Below are positions 12,113-21,131 of a DNA stretch of 64,000 nt, piece by piece. The stretch is from contig NZ_CP035806.1 of assembly GCF_004208635.1 (NCBI RefSeq), forward strand, positions 2,604,001 to 2,668,000, in the 5' to 3' direction. Origin of the DNA: Leucobacter triazinivorans (GTDB lineage Bacteria > Actinomycetota > Actinomycetes > Actinomycetales > Microbacteriaceae). Every line of letters begins with the position of its first letter. The stretch's first letter is position 1. The position numbers were made by a program, and so were the translations under genes. Below the pieces are notes generated by a model that saw only the letters and a list, made by a program, of their open reading frames with translations, ran no database searches and was not told where the DNA came from.

Positions 12113-12463
12113 TCAGTCCACGTCGAGGTCGTGGCTCACCCGCCACACGGCGAGGGTGAGCTCGGGCACCCCGGCGGCGATCTCGCGCAGCAGCTCGAAC
12201 TCCACGCGATCCGCGTTGCGGCGGTGCTCCCGCGCGTCGGGACCGCCCGAGCGCGCGGCGAGCCGGGCGAGGCCGAACTCGGCCAGCCGGCCGCGATCCT
12301 CGAGCATCTCGTCGCGCAGGGCGAGCACCACCAGCTCGTCGACGTCGGGCACCTCCGCGACGGCGACGGCCGGATCCTCGCCGTCGCGCATGCGGTGCTC
12401 GAGAATCGTGTCGCGCTCGAGGCGCGCCTCGGACCGCAGGCGCTGCAGCCGCTCGGTCGTCAT
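12113..12463 (-). CDS. Hypothetical protein, 116 aa
   Basis: No family recognised. ATG at 12463, 11 nt after the stop of the O-antigen-ligase-like gene, so probably co-transcribed. The sequence is charged and helical (RLQRLRSEARLERDTILEH; LVVLALRDEMLEDRGRLAEF) without membrane segments or cysteines, ending VSHDLDVD. Codon bias fits a real gene. Confidence 0.55.
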   Translation of the reverse strand: MTTERLQRLRSEARLERDTILEHRMRDGEDPAVAVAEVPDVDELVVLALRDEMLEDRGRLAEFGLARLAARSGGPDAREHRRNADRVEFELLREIAAGVPELTLAVWRVSHDLDVD

Positions 12464-12473
12464 CAGCACGGCA

Positions 12474-13868
12474 TCACCGACCGCTCCGTGCCGTGGGCAC
12501 CGGGATGGGCCCGGTGTGGCGCGGGATCGGCACCCGCCTCCAGGGCAGCTTCGTCGGTTCGGCATCGAGCGAGGGGAGCTGGAAGTCGAAGCGCGACTTC
12601 ACCGCGAGCAGGATGAGCAGCAGCCAGTTGCCCTCGATGAGCAGCCGGCTCTCGGTGAGCGACTGCACGAGCAGCGCCACCATCACGAGGAACGGCCACA
12701 GTGCGCTGGTGGCGTAGGGCAGCGGCTCTCCGAAGCCGCGACGGGGCGGATCCACCGCACGGAACCAGACGCGCCACATCGTGAGCACCACGATGGGCGC
12801 GAAGGCGAGCACGCCGATGATGCCGAGCTGCAGCCAGACGTCGAGCCACGCGTTGTGCGCGCTCATGACGGTCACGCCGGCCTTCTCGTCGAGCGATGCG
12901 AACGGCTCGACCCACGGGGCCCAGTAGCTCACCCAGCCCCAGCCGAACCACGGGCGCTGCTCGGCGAGCGCGATCACCGCGTCCCAGGTCTCGAGGCGGC
13001 CCGTCATATCGGCGCTCTTGCCGAGGAGTCCGAAGACGAAGTCGCGCGCGAAGAGCACCAGCGACACCGCGACCACCACCAGTGCGGTGCCGGTGAGGTA
13101 CAGGGGCACCCGGCGTTCGGGGCCCAGCCGGCGTGCCCAGAGCGCGAGCACCAGGGCGACCATCGCCGCGAGCAGCGCCACCCACACCGTCGCGCCGCGG
13201 GTCAGCAGGATCGTGGCGAGGGCCGCACCCACCCAGAACCAGCCGGTGGTGGGGCGCACCAGTCCGGCCCGCAGCTGGATCCCGAACACGATCAGCCCCA
13301 GCAGTCCGATGAAGCCGAACAGCACGGAGCTGGCCACGATGCCCTGGATCGGCCCGCCGGTGAACAGCAGATCGCGGCTCCAGTAGAGCAGTTTGGGCAC
13401 GGAGCCCGATTCCGGGGCCTCGGCGATGGGCTGCAGCACGGGCTCGCGCACCACGAGCGCCACCCAGAGCTCGAACAGGAACGAGACGCCGATCAGCCAG
13501 CGCAGGGCCGAGCCGAGGGTGCGCAGCACCTCGTGCCAGGTGAGCACGAAGGCGAGCACGACCGCGAGCAGCGTGGTCGCCAACTGGGCGACGACCCCGA
13601 GCACGCTCTCGAGGCGGTACTGCGACCACGCGATCGAGAGCACGGCGAGCGTCAAGAACCAGTAGACCGGCGAGGGGAGGCGGTACCAGCGGAAGCGCTC
13701 GGGCTTCAGCCGCACGAAGAGCACGACCCCCCACACCGTCAGCGCCGCGGCGACCGCGAGGAAGCCCCACCAGCCCAGCAGATTGCGCACCCCATTGCTG
13801 CCGAGCGTGACGATGAAGACGCAGATCGCGTACGCGCTCACGCCGAGTCTGGTCTTGCTCTCCGCCAT
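12474..13868 (-). CDS. O-antigen ligase / Wzy-like polymerase family membrane protein
   Basis: Integral membrane protein of 464 residues with roughly 11-12 hydrophobic segments and the long extracytoplasmic loop typical of the Wzy_C/WaaL fold. The segment GRLETWDAVIALAEQRPWFGWG followed by MSAHNAWLDVWLQLG (about 330) is the conserved loop motif of this family. These proteins polymerise or ligate lipid-linked glycans outside the membrane. Lies in the galactofuran locus, divergent from manA with a 118-nt gap. Whether it is ligase or polymerase cannot be told. Confidence 0.8.
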   Translation of the reverse strand: MAESKTRLGVSAYAICVFIVTLGSNGVRNLLGWWGFLAVAAALTVWGVVLFVRLKPERFRWYRLPSPVYWFLTLAVLSIAWSQYRLESVLGVVAQLATTLLAVVLAFVLTWHEVLRTLGSALRWLIGVSFLFELWVALVVREPVLQPIAEAPESGSVPKLLYWSRDLLFTGGPIQGIVASSVLFGFIGLLGLIVFGIQLRAGLVRPTTGWFWVGAALATILLTRGATVWVALLAAMVALVLALWARRLGPERRVPLYLTGTALVVVAVSLVLFARDFVFGLLGKSADMTGRLETWDAVIALAEQRPWFGWGWVSYWAPWVEPFASLDEKAGVTVMSAHNAWLDVWLQLGIIGVLAFAPIVVLTMWRVWFRAVDPPRRGFGEPLPYATSALWPFLVMVALLVQSLTESRLLIEGNWLLLILLAVKSRFDFQLPSLDAEPTKLPWRRVPIPRHTGPIPVPTARSGR

Positions 13869-13986
13869 AGTCGGTATGGTAGAGCATGGCCCCCGGGGCG
13901 AGCTGCGCGGGCGAGGCGGTCGAAAGGGATGGGCCCGATCCGGCGGTCTCGATCGAGCGCCCCGTGTCGACCGTCGGAGGAGTGAC

Positions 13987-15309
13987 GTGCTGATCTTCAT
14001 CGAGAACACCCCTCGCGCCTACGCGTGGGGCTCCAGGGACGCACTGCCCGACATGCTCGGCACCGCGCCCAATGGTGAGCCCCAGGCCGAACTCTGGCTC
14101 GGCACCCATCCCGGCAGCCCGGCGCACGTGGCCAAGGCGACGCCTCAGGCGCACACCCTGATCGACCTCGTCGAGAGCGATCCCGAGCGCTACGGGGTGG
14201 ACGGCGGGCCGCTGCCCTTCCTGCTCAAGGTGCTGGCCATCGGTGCGCCGCTGTCGCTGCAGGTGCACCCCGATTCGGGGCAGGCCGAGGCGGGCTTCGC
14301 CGCCGAGGAGGCCGCCGGGATCCCGCGCGACGCGCGGCACCGCAACTACGGCGACCGGCGCCACAAGCCCGAGCTGCTCGTCGCGCTCGGCGACGTCACG
14401 GCGCTCAGCGGGTTCCGTGCGCTGCCCGCCGTGCGCCGCGACCTCGCGCTCCTCGCGGCTGCGGTGCGCCACTGCGACGACCGCGTCGATTCCGGCGCCG
14501 GCGGGGAAGCGGGCGAGCGCGCCGAGCGCGCCGAGTACGGTGGCGCGGATGCGCTGGACCGGGTGGCCGACCGCCTGGCGGGAGACGACGGCGAGCGGCG
14601 GCGGGAGTTGCTGCAGTGGGCGTTCAGCGGCGATCCGGTCGTGGGCCGAGCACTGCGTGCGCTGCAGCGGGTGATCGCTGAGGGGGACGCCGAAGCCGCC
14701 GGCCTCGATCCCGAGCGCGCCGCCGCGCTGCGCGAGCTGGTCGCCGCGCACCCCGGCGACCCCGGGGTGCTGGTGTCGCTGCTGCTGCACCTCGTGCACC
14801 TCGCACCCGGTGAGGCGATCTTCCTGCGAGCCCGCCAGCTGCACGCCTATCTGAGCGGGATCGCGGTCGAGGTGATGGCCTCCTCCGACAACGTGCTGCG
14901 CGCGGGGCTCACCGAGAAGCACGTCGACGTGGCGGAGCTGTGCCGCATCGTCGACACCGACGAGCTCGACGATCCGCGCTTCCCGTGCACCAGGTCGGCG
15001 CGCGGGCTCGTGGCCTGGTGCCCCGACGTGCCCGACTTCCGGCTGCTGCGCGCGCGGCTCTGCGACCCCGACGACGACTCGCTCGCGCGCGTCGACGACG
15101 GCGCGCCGCTCGTCGAGGTGCCGGCGGAGCACCCGCTGGTGCTCGTCGTGACCGCTGGGCGCGTGCGGGTGGAGCGGGCCGCGGCAGACGCCGAGGCGCT
15201 CGCCGAGGTGGCCACCGCCCGGCGCGGGCAGTCGCTCTACGTCTCGGCGGGCGAGCCGGTCCGGCTGACGGGGCACGGCGAGGTGTTCCTCGCGACCGTC
15301 GGCGGCTGA
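13987..15309 (+). CDS. manA: Mannose-6-phosphate isomerase, class I
   Basis: Zinc enzyme interconverting fructose-6-P and mannose-6-P, feeding GDP-mannose and glycan synthesis. 440 residues. The start is GTG at 13987 with GGAGG 6 nt upstream. Family motifs: PRAYAWGS at the N-terminus, the metal-binding LSLQVHPDSGQAE near 90 with KPELLVAL downstream, and GEAIFLRARQLHAYLSG near 275. A charged low-complexity stretch near 175 (GAGGEAGERAERAEYGG) interrupts the helical domain. Divergent from the membrane polymerase gene. Confidence 0.92.
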   Translation: MLIFIENTPRAYAWGSRDALPDMLGTAPNGEPQAELWLGTHPGSPAHVAKATPQAHTLIDLVESDPERYGVDGGPLPFLLKVLAIGAPLSLQVHPDSGQAEAGFAAEEAAGIPRDARHRNYGDRRHKPELLVALGDVTALSGFRALPAVRRDLALLAAAVRHCDDRVDSGAGGEAGERAERAEYGGADALDRVADRLAGDDGERRRELLQWAFSGDPVVGRALRALQRVIAEGDAEAAGLDPERAAALRELVAAHPGDPGVLVSLLLHLVHLAPGEAIFLRARQLHAYLSGIAVEVMASSDNVLRAGLTEKHVDVAELCRIVDTDELDDPRFPCTRSARGLVAWCPDVPDFRLLRARLCDPDDDSLARVDDGAPLVEVPAEHPLVLVVTAGRVRVERAAADAEALAEVATARRGQSLYVSAGEPVRLTGHGEVFLATVGG

Positions 15310-15315
15310 ACGCGG

Positions 15316-15399
15316 GATCCGCGCGCGCAGTGATCCGCTCGCGCAGGTGATCCGCGCGCACATGAGATCCGCGCTCGCAGGGGGTCCGCTCGCGCAGGA
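15316..15399 (+). repeat. Degenerate 17-nt tandem repeat
   Basis: Five units beginning GATCCGC (last GGTCCGC) at 15316, 15332, 15349, 15366 and 15383, consensus GATCCGCKCGCGCAGGT. Non-coding, between manA and the next membrane protein gene; nothing else is seen there apart from the promoter at 15485. Confidence 0.6.
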
Positions 15400-15484
15400 G
15401 CCCCAGCCGACTCCGTCCTGTTTGAACGCTGAACTCCTGCACGAGCGGCGAGCCCGCACCGGAGGTCCCACTGCGCCGTGCGAG

Positions 15485-15490
15485 TACACT
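15485..15490 (+). promoter_or_regulatory. -10 box TACACT, leaderless
   Basis: TACACT ends 7 nt before the GTG at 15498; this favours that GTG over the in-frame GTG at 15492, which would lie only 1 nt from the box. Confidence 0.5.
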
Positions 15491-15497
15491 GGTGCGC

Positions 15498-15965
15498 GTG
15501 TCGAACGCCGATCTCCGCGAACCCCGGGACCCCGCTGCATCACCGGACGCGCCCGTCGACCGGCTCGGGGGGCTCGGGCGAGTGCTCATCACGGTCTACA
15601 TCGTGCTGGCGATCGCGGCCACATTCCGCTCGATCTACCAGATCATCGCCAAGTTCGACGAGGCGCCGCTGGCGTACTCGCTCTCCGCGGTCGCGGGGCT
15701 CGTCTACATCGTCGCGACGGTCGCCCTCATCAAGCGCCGGGGCGCCTGGCGCACGGTCGCCTGGTGCGCCCTGCTCTTCGAGCTCTGCGGCGTGCTGATC
15801 GTCGGAACGCTCAGCCTGCTCGCCCCGCAGCTCTTCGCGCACCCCTCCGTCTGGTCGCACTTCGGCAGCGGGTACCTCTTCATCCCGCTCGTGCTCCCGG
15901 TGCTCGGCCTGATCTGGCTGCGCCGCGTCGACCGCGCCGCGCGCGGGATCGAGGAACCCGCCTGA
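15498..15965 (+). CDS. Small integral membrane protein, 155 aa
   Basis: No family named with confidence. Four hydrophobic segments: VLITVYIVLAIAATF, SLSAVAGLVYIVATVALI, TVAWCALLFELCGVLIVGTL and GYLFIPLVLPVLGLIWL, after a short charged cytoplasmic N-terminus. Its TGA overlaps the ATG of ribF (TGATG), so the two are translationally coupled. Might be a transport or regulatory partner for flavin metabolism, but this is only inference from the coupling. Confidence 0.75.
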   Translation: MSNADLREPRDPAASPDAPVDRLGGLGRVLITVYIVLAIAATFRSIYQIIAKFDEAPLAYSLSAVAGLVYIVATVALIKRRGAWRTVAWCALLFELCGVLIVGTLSLLAPQLFAHPSVWSHFGSGYLFIPLVLPVLGLIWLRRVDRAARGIEEPA

Positions 15966-16903
15966 TGCGCGTGATCGACCGGCTCGAGGCGATCCGCCCC
16001 GAGGAGTTCCCGCACGGCAGCTGCGTCGCCATCGGCAAGTTCGACGGCCTGCATCGCGGCCACCAGGCGATCCTGCGCAGCGTGCGGGAGTCGTCGATCG
16101 CGGAGGCGCGCCGATCCGTCGTGTTCACCTTCGCCAACAATCCCCTGAGCTATCTGCGCCCCGAAGCGTGCCCGCAGCCGCTGATGAGCCGTGAGCAGCG
16201 CCTGGAGGCCTTCGAGGCCGCGGGGATCGACGTCTGCGTGATGCTCGAGTTCGATGCGGCCCTCGCCTCGATCCCCGCCGACCGCTTCGTCAGCGAGGTG
16301 CTCGTGGAGCGGCTGCGGGCACGCCACGTCGTCATGGGCTCCGACTTCCGCTTCGGGCACCGCGGCGCGGGCGACGGCGCGCTGCTGCGCACCCTGGGCG
16401 CGCAGCACGGGTTCGAGGCCGACGTGCTCGCCCTCGTCGAGGACGGCGATACCGGGCAGGTGTCGTCCTCCCGGGTGCGCGAAGCCGTGCTCGCAGGCGA
16501 CGTCGACGCGGCGGCCCGCATGCTCGGACGCCCGCCCGCGGTGCGCGGCGAGGTGGTGCACGGGGACGCGCGCGGCCGTGAGATCGGCTTCCCGACGGCC
16601 AACCTCGGCGGCGAGATCGAGGGTCTCGTGCCCGCCGATGGCGTCTACGCCGGCTGGGTCGTGGTGCACGGGCGGCGCAGGGTCGCCGCGATCTCGGTCG
16701 GCGCCAACGTCACCTTCGACCCCGAGGGCGAGCCCCGCGTCGAGGCGTTCGTGCTCGACTTCGATCGCGACATCTACGGAGAGCGCCTCGAGGTGCAGTT
16801 CGCGCTGCGGCTGCGCGGCATGGTGCGCTTCGACTCGCTCGACGCGCTGCTCGCGCAGATGCGGGCCGACGTCGACGCGACGCGCAGCCTGCTCGCGGGA
16901 TGA
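15965..16903 (+). CDS. ribF: Bifunctional riboflavin kinase / FAD synthetase
   Basis: Phosphorylates riboflavin to FMN and adenylates FMN to FAD. 312 residues, normal length. The N-terminal nucleotidyltransferase domain shows AIGKFDGLHRGHQAIL (about 21) and GSDFRFGHRGAGDG; the C-terminal kinase domain shows GREIGFPTANL (about 203) and the family segment around SVGANVTFDPEGEPRVEAFV. Start overlaps the upstream membrane gene by one base. No FMN riboswitch is apparent upstream. Confidence 0.94.
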   Translation: MRVIDRLEAIRPEEFPHGSCVAIGKFDGLHRGHQAILRSVRESSIAEARRSVVFTFANNPLSYLRPEACPQPLMSREQRLEAFEAAGIDVCVMLEFDAALASIPADRFVSEVLVERLRARHVVMGSDFRFGHRGAGDGALLRTLGAQHGFEADVLALVEDGDTGQVSSSRVREAVLAGDVDAAARMLGRPPAVRGEVVHGDARGREIGFPTANLGGEIEGLVPADGVYAGWVVVHGRRRVAAISVGANVTFDPEGEPRVEAFVLDFDRDIYGERLEVQFALRLRGMVRFDSLDALLAQMRADVDATRSLLAG

Positions 16904-17060
16904 TCCAGCACGCTCCCTGCAGCGGATGATAGGATCGTGACCACGGTCGCGCGAACGCTTCACGAGCCCCATGCCGCGCATGAGGTCAGGCTCGGAACCC
17001 GCGAGCGGCCTGCGCCCCGGTACACGCGCCGGGATCGCACCACGCTGATCAGGAGATCCA

Positions 17061-19247
17061 TTGGCAACCACCACTGCCACGCGTCAGTCCGCTGCGAAGG
17101 GCAAATCGGGCAAGTCGGCCCAGCCGCGGGACACCGGCGCCGCATCGCGCTCGAACGGCCGCCGCAAGCACACGCACAACGAGGGCATCATCCCGCTGCT
17201 GGCGCGCGCCGTGCGCGAGGTCGAGGCCTCGGCGCAGCGCGGCAAGGCGAGCCCGGCCGGCCGCACCAAGTTCCACGTGATCGCGCTGCTCATGCGCGAG
17301 GAGCGCGCGCGAGTCAAGACCGATGAGTCGGTGAGCGACTCCGAGCGCGCCGAGACGCTGAAGCGCCTCGACGGCGTGGCGGCGATCCTCGCCAAGACCG
17401 CGGCCCGCGATACCAGCCTCATCACGCTGCTCGAGCCGACCGCCCCCATCACCGAGGCGACGCGGCTGCTGAAGCGCAAGATGCTCACGCAGGCCGGCAT
17501 CGTGCTGCCCGAGGAGGAGAAGGCGGCGCCCGAGCCGGCGCAGACCTTCGTGCCGCCCGAGCTCGCCGAGCGCCAGGTCGAGCCCGCCGGCATCGATGCC
17601 CGCATGCTGGCGAACCCGTTCCTGGCACCCGACCTGGCTCCGCCGCGCACGCCCACGCCGGTGGTGCGCCTGGCGAACTGGGAGCTGCTGGGCCCGCTGC
17701 TGAAGTCGTTCGAGCAGGGGGGCGGCGGATCCGCGTGCATGGATCTGCCTGCGCCACCGGTGCCGGATCGCCTCGCGCCCGCCGGGCGAGAACTGATGCC
17801 GCACCAGGCCCGATTCCTCGCGAGCGTCGCGGACGGGCATCGCAGCTTCCTGCTGGCCGACGAGCCCGGGCTCGGCAAGACCGCGCAGTCCGTGCTCGCC
17901 GCGAGCGTCTCGGGGAGCTACCCGCTGCTCGTGGTGGTGCCCAACGTCGTCAAGATGAACTGGGCGCGCGAGGTGGAGCGGTGGACGCCGCAGCGCCGCG
18001 TCACCGTGATCCACGGCGACGGGCAGGACATCGACGCCTTCGCCGACGTGTTCGTGGTGAACTACGAGATCCTCGACCGGCATCTGAGCTGGATCTCGCG
18101 CTTCGGCTTCAAGGGCATGGTGGTCGACGAGGCCCACATGATCAAGAACGTGCAGTCGCAGCGCTCCCGCAACGTGCTCGCCATCGCCGAGAGCATCCGC
18201 GAGCGCACCCCGGGGGTCTCCCCGCTGCTCATCGCCCTCACGGGCACGCCGCTCATCAACGACATCGACGACTTCCGCGCCATCTGGCGCTTCCTGGGCT
18301 GGACCGAGGCCGACCGGCCCGGCGCCGAGCTCATGGCGCGGCTCGAGAGCAACGGGTGGACGCCGGCCGATCCCGCGTTCTACCCCGAGGCTCGGCAGAG
18401 CGTGGTCGACATGGGGATCGTGCGCCGCCGCAAGGTCGACGTGGCCGCCGACCTGCCCGCGAAGCGGGTGGTGGATCTGCCCGTCGAGCTGGATGACGAG
18501 ATGGGGCGCGGGATCCGCGACGCCGAGGCGCAGCTGGCCCGCAAGCTCGTGGACCGCTTCACGGCGGTCAAGAACGGCAAGCTGGGGCAGAAGCTCAGCG
18601 ACGAGGCCATCGTGCGCATGGTCTGCGCGCAGGAGCTCGAGGAGTCGAACGCGTCGGCCGACGGCATGAACGTCTTCACGATGGTGCGGCAGATCGGGCA
18701 GGCCAAGGCCTCGCTCGCCGCCGACTACACGGCGCAGCTCGCGCGCTCGGTGGGCAAGGTGGTGTTCTTCGCCAAGCACATCGATGTGATGGACCGGGTG
18801 GAGGCGCAGCTCGCCGAGGCCGGCCTGCGCACGGTCTCGATCCGCGGCGATCAGACCGCGACGTTCCGACAGCAGCAGATCGACGCGTTCAACAAGGATC
18901 CCGAGGTGGCGGTGGCGGTCTGCTCGCTGACCGCGGCGGGAGTGGGCGTCAACCTGCAGGCCTCGTCGAACGTGGTGCTGGCCGAGCTCTCGTGGACCGA
19001 CGCCGAGCAGACGCAGGCGATCGACCGCGTGCACCGCATCGGGCAGGACGAGCCGGTGACGGCGTGGCGCATCGTCGCCGCGCAGACGATCGACGCGAAG
19101 ATCGCCGAGCTCATCGACGGCAAGGCCGGGCTCGCGGCGCGCGCGCTCGACGGTGCAGCGGCGCCCGCCGAGGACGCGGACTCCGTGCAGCTGCTCGCGC
19201 TCATGGGCGTGCTGGAGCGGGCGCTGGCGCAGCAGGCGAACGCGTAG
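17061..19247 (+). CDS. SNF2-family DEAD/DEAH helicase-like ATPase
   Basis: ATP-driven DNA translocase or annealing helicase related to the SMARCAL1/HepA branch of SNF2 proteins. 728 residues. TTG start at 17061 with AGGAGA just upstream. Residues 1-240 are a basic then helical actinobacterial extension of unknown role. The motor domain carries LADEPGLGKTAQS (Walker A, about 266), VVDEAHMIKN (about 355), ALTGTPLIND, and in the second lobe AAGVGVNLQASSNVV and QAIDRVHRIGQ (about 652). The preceding 157 nt hold a possible -10 TAGGAT (16930-16935) and otherwise nothing recognised. Cellular target unknown. Confidence 0.87.
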   Translation: MATTTATRQSAAKGKSGKSAQPRDTGAASRSNGRRKHTHNEGIIPLLARAVREVEASAQRGKASPAGRTKFHVIALLMREERARVKTDESVSDSERAETLKRLDGVAAILAKTAARDTSLITLLEPTAPITEATRLLKRKMLTQAGIVLPEEEKAAPEPAQTFVPPELAERQVEPAGIDARMLANPFLAPDLAPPRTPTPVVRLANWELLGPLLKSFEQGGGGSACMDLPAPPVPDRLAPAGRELMPHQARFLASVADGHRSFLLADEPGLGKTAQSVLAASVSGSYPLLVVVPNVVKMNWAREVERWTPQRRVTVIHGDGQDIDAFADVFVVNYEILDRHLSWISRFGFKGMVVDEAHMIKNVQSQRSRNVLAIAESIRERTPGVSPLLIALTGTPLINDIDDFRAIWRFLGWTEADRPGAELMARLESNGWTPADPAFYPEARQSVVDMGIVRRRKVDVAADLPAKRVVDLPVELDDEMGRGIRDAEAQLARKLVDRFTAVKNGKLGQKLSDEAIVRMVCAQELEESNASADGMNVFTMVRQIGQAKASLAADYTAQLARSVGKVVFFAKHIDVMDRVEAQLAEAGLRTVSIRGDQTATFRQQQIDAFNKDPEVAVAVCSLTAAGVGVNLQASSNVVLAELSWTDAEQTQAIDRVHRIGQDEPVTAWRIVAAQTIDAKIAELIDGKAGLAARALDGAAAPAEDADSVQLLALMGVLERALAQQANA

Positions 19248-19262
19248 CCCGGAGACCCGGCC

Positions 19263-19340
19263 GAGACCGAGTCGATTGTGCGACCACGAGCGATTTCTCG
19301 CCGCTGGATGGATCGGTCTCGCACAACGGGCTCGGTTTCG
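19263..19340. repeat. ~80-bp palindromic intergenic element, copy 1
   Basis: Begins GAGACCGAGTCGATTGT and ends ACAACGGGCTCGGTTTCG; these ends are near inverted repeats. Two further copies lie at 27606-27684 and 48735-48815. All three are intergenic. Confidence 0.65.
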
Positions 19341-19512
19341 AGCCGCGGGATCCCGAGGCACCCCGCGCCTGCGGCGCACCTGGCCGGTTCCGTGTCGAAC
19401 TTGGCGGAAATGCCCATGTTCGTGACGATCCGGCCAACGCTACGATGGGGGCGACGCTCCGGCGATCCCGCGTGCTCGGGAACCGCCGCGTGAAACGGAC
19501 GAGGAGGCCTTG

Positions 19513-20550
19513 ATGCGCATCGGTGTGCTCTGCTCCGGCGGCGACAGCCCCGGCATGAACGCCGCGATCCGGGGCGCCGTGCTGCGCGGCGTCGAGGTGC
19601 ACGGCTTCGAGATGGTCGGCTTCATGGACGGCTGGCGAGGATTCCACGAGGCGGATCTCGTGCCGCTGGATCGTTCGGCCGTGCGGGGCATCTCGCCGCT
19701 CGGCGGGGTGATCCTCGGCACCAGCCGCGTTCCGCCGTTCGCGAGCGGCGACGGTGACGCCGCCGAGTGGCAGGCGATCCGGGCCCGCATGGCGGAGTAT
19801 CGACTCGACGGCTTCCTCCTGATCGGGGGCAACGGCACGCAGACCGTCGCGAAGCTGCTCACCGACGCCGGGATCCGCGCCATCGGTCTGCCCAAGACCA
19901 TCGACAACGACCTCGGCGGCACCGACTACACCTTCGGATTCGACACCGCCGTGTCCATCGCCTCGGAGGCGATCGACCGGCTGCGCACCACCGGCGAGTC
20001 GCACAGCCGGTGCATGGTGCTCGAGGTGATGGGGCGCAACGCCGGGTGGATCGCGCTGCACGCGGGCATGGCGGGCGGCGCGCAGGTGACGCTGATCCCG
20101 GAGCATCCCGAGTCCATCGAGCAGATCTCCGAGTGGGTGCTGAGCGTGCGGGATCGCGGCCGCTCATCGCTCGTGGTCGTCGCCGAGGGCTTCACGCTCG
20201 AGGGCGCCGACGGCGAGGTGACCCGCGAGGGGCTCGACGGGTTCGGGCGGCCGCGGCTCGGCGGCGTCGCCGAGATGCTCGCTCCACTCATCGAGGAGCG
20301 CACGGGGATCGAGACGCGCGCGACCGTGCTGGGGCACGTGCAGCGCGGGGGATCGCCCACGGCCTTCGACCGGGTGCTCGCGACTCGCACGGGGATCGCC
20401 GCCGCCGACGCGGCGCACGCCGGGAGATGGGGCACGATGGCCGGGCTGCACGGCGACCGCATCGATCTCGTGCCGCTCCACGAGGCCGTCGGTCGGCTCA
20501 AGACGGTGCCGGATGCCCGCTACGAGGAGGTCCGCCTCAACTTCGGGTGA
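19513..20550 (+). CDS. pfkA: 6-phosphofructokinase, actinobacterial group
   Basis: Phosphorylates fructose-6-P in glycolysis. 345 residues; ATG at 19513 preceded by GAGGAGG. SGGDSPGMNAAIR near the N-terminus, IGGNGTQT near 104 and GLPKTIDNDLGG near 126 are the substrate-binding signatures; EVMGRNAGWIALHAG and GHVQRGGSPTAFDR follow. The residue after GGN is Gly, which in this family goes with ATP rather than pyrophosphate use, while the PKTIDND lysine is typical of the PPi/group III lineage. The usual acidic residue before that Gly is Asn, which is unusual. ATP dependence is therefore inferred, not certain. Confidence 0.9.
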   Translation: MRIGVLCSGGDSPGMNAAIRGAVLRGVEVHGFEMVGFMDGWRGFHEADLVPLDRSAVRGISPLGGVILGTSRVPPFASGDGDAAEWQAIRARMAEYRLDGFLLIGGNGTQTVAKLLTDAGIRAIGLPKTIDNDLGGTDYTFGFDTAVSIASEAIDRLRTTGESHSRCMVLEVMGRNAGWIALHAGMAGGAQVTLIPEHPESIEQISEWVLSVRDRGRSSLVVVAEGFTLEGADGEVTREGLDGFGRPRLGGVAEMLAPLIEERTGIETRATVLGHVQRGGSPTAFDRVLATRTGIAAADAAHAGRWGTMAGLHGDRIDLVPLHEAVGRLKTVPDARYEEVRLNFG

Positions 20551-20576
20551 TGCTCCGCTCGCTCAGCCGGCGGTGG

Positions 20577-20849
20577 CTAGCCGAGCCGGGCCTGCACGTC
20601 GCGCAGCGAGGGGTTCGTCGCCGTGGTGCCGTCGGGGAAGACGAGCGTCGGCACCACGGCGTTGCCGCCGTTGACCGACTTCACCAGCTCCTCGGTGCCG
20701 GGCGTCTGCTCGATGTCGACCACGGTGTAGCCGATCCCCGTCTTGTCGAGCATCAGCTTGAGGCGCTTGCAGTAGCCGCACCAGGCGGTGGAGAACATGG
20801 TGACCGCTCCCTGCTCGGGAACGAAGTCGTTCAGATCCGCTGCACTCAT
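20577..20849 (-). CDS. mrx1: Mycoredoxin-1-like glutaredoxin
   Basis: Reduces protein-mycothiol mixed disulfides using mycothiol. 90 residues in one thioredoxin-fold domain with active site WCGYC (Cys24, Cys27) and the cis-proline segment VVPTLVFPDGT. ATG at 20849 has GAGGAGG upstream. Fits with mca further along the window. NrdH-type redoxin is the alternative but the active-site surroundings suit mycoredoxin better. Convergent with pfkA. Confidence 0.85.
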   Translation of the reverse strand: MSAADLNDFVPEQGAVTMFSTAWCGYCKRLKLMLDKTGIGYTVVDIEQTPGTEELVKSVNGGNAVVPTLVFPDGTTATNPSLRDVQARLG

Positions 20850-20966
20850 GCCGCCTCCTCGGTCGTCGATGTGCCGCCAGCCTATCGTCGGCGGCAGGGA
20901 GCGAGCCGAGCGCGGGGGCCGTGAGACTGAGGATCCGCCCGCACCTGCTCCAGGGGCGCCCGCCAG

Positions 20967-20984
20967 AGTAAACGGAAGGTGAAC
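20967..20984 (+). promoter_or_regulatory. PHO-box-like direct repeat (distal)
   Basis: AGTAAAC and GGTGAAC start 11 nt apart (20967, 20978); on the other strand GTTCACC followed by GTTTACT. The 11-nt spacing of GTTCACC-like units is the actinobacterial PhoP site. About 150 nt before the phosphate transporter start. Confidence 0.5.
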
Positions 20985-21069
20985 GAGGGGGCCTCGGCTT
21001 GACCTGCCGGAGGCGAGGTGAAACCATGATTACGGCGCGCCAGCGGTCATCGGCGAGCACCGGATGATC

Positions 21070-21087
21070 GGTGAACAACAGGTGACT
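21070..21087 (+). promoter_or_regulatory. PHO-box-like direct repeat (proximal)
   Basis: GGTGAACAACAGGTGACT: two heptamers 11 nt apart, 45 nt before the pit start. Both match the GTTCACC consensus read on the opposite strand (AGTCACC, GTTCACC). A lone half-site GGTGAAA lies at 21017. Confidence 0.6.
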
Positions 21088-21131
21088 TCGCGGGTGTTCC
21101 ACGGACCTCTGCTCCCGAACGAAAGACGCCG

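Noticed and set aside
10223..12616. Long plus-strand open frame opposite the GlfT2 and O-antigen-ligase-like genes
   Set aside because: Composition is Arg/Pro/Gly/Ala-rich shadow sequence with no domains; the minus-strand genes carry clear family motifs.
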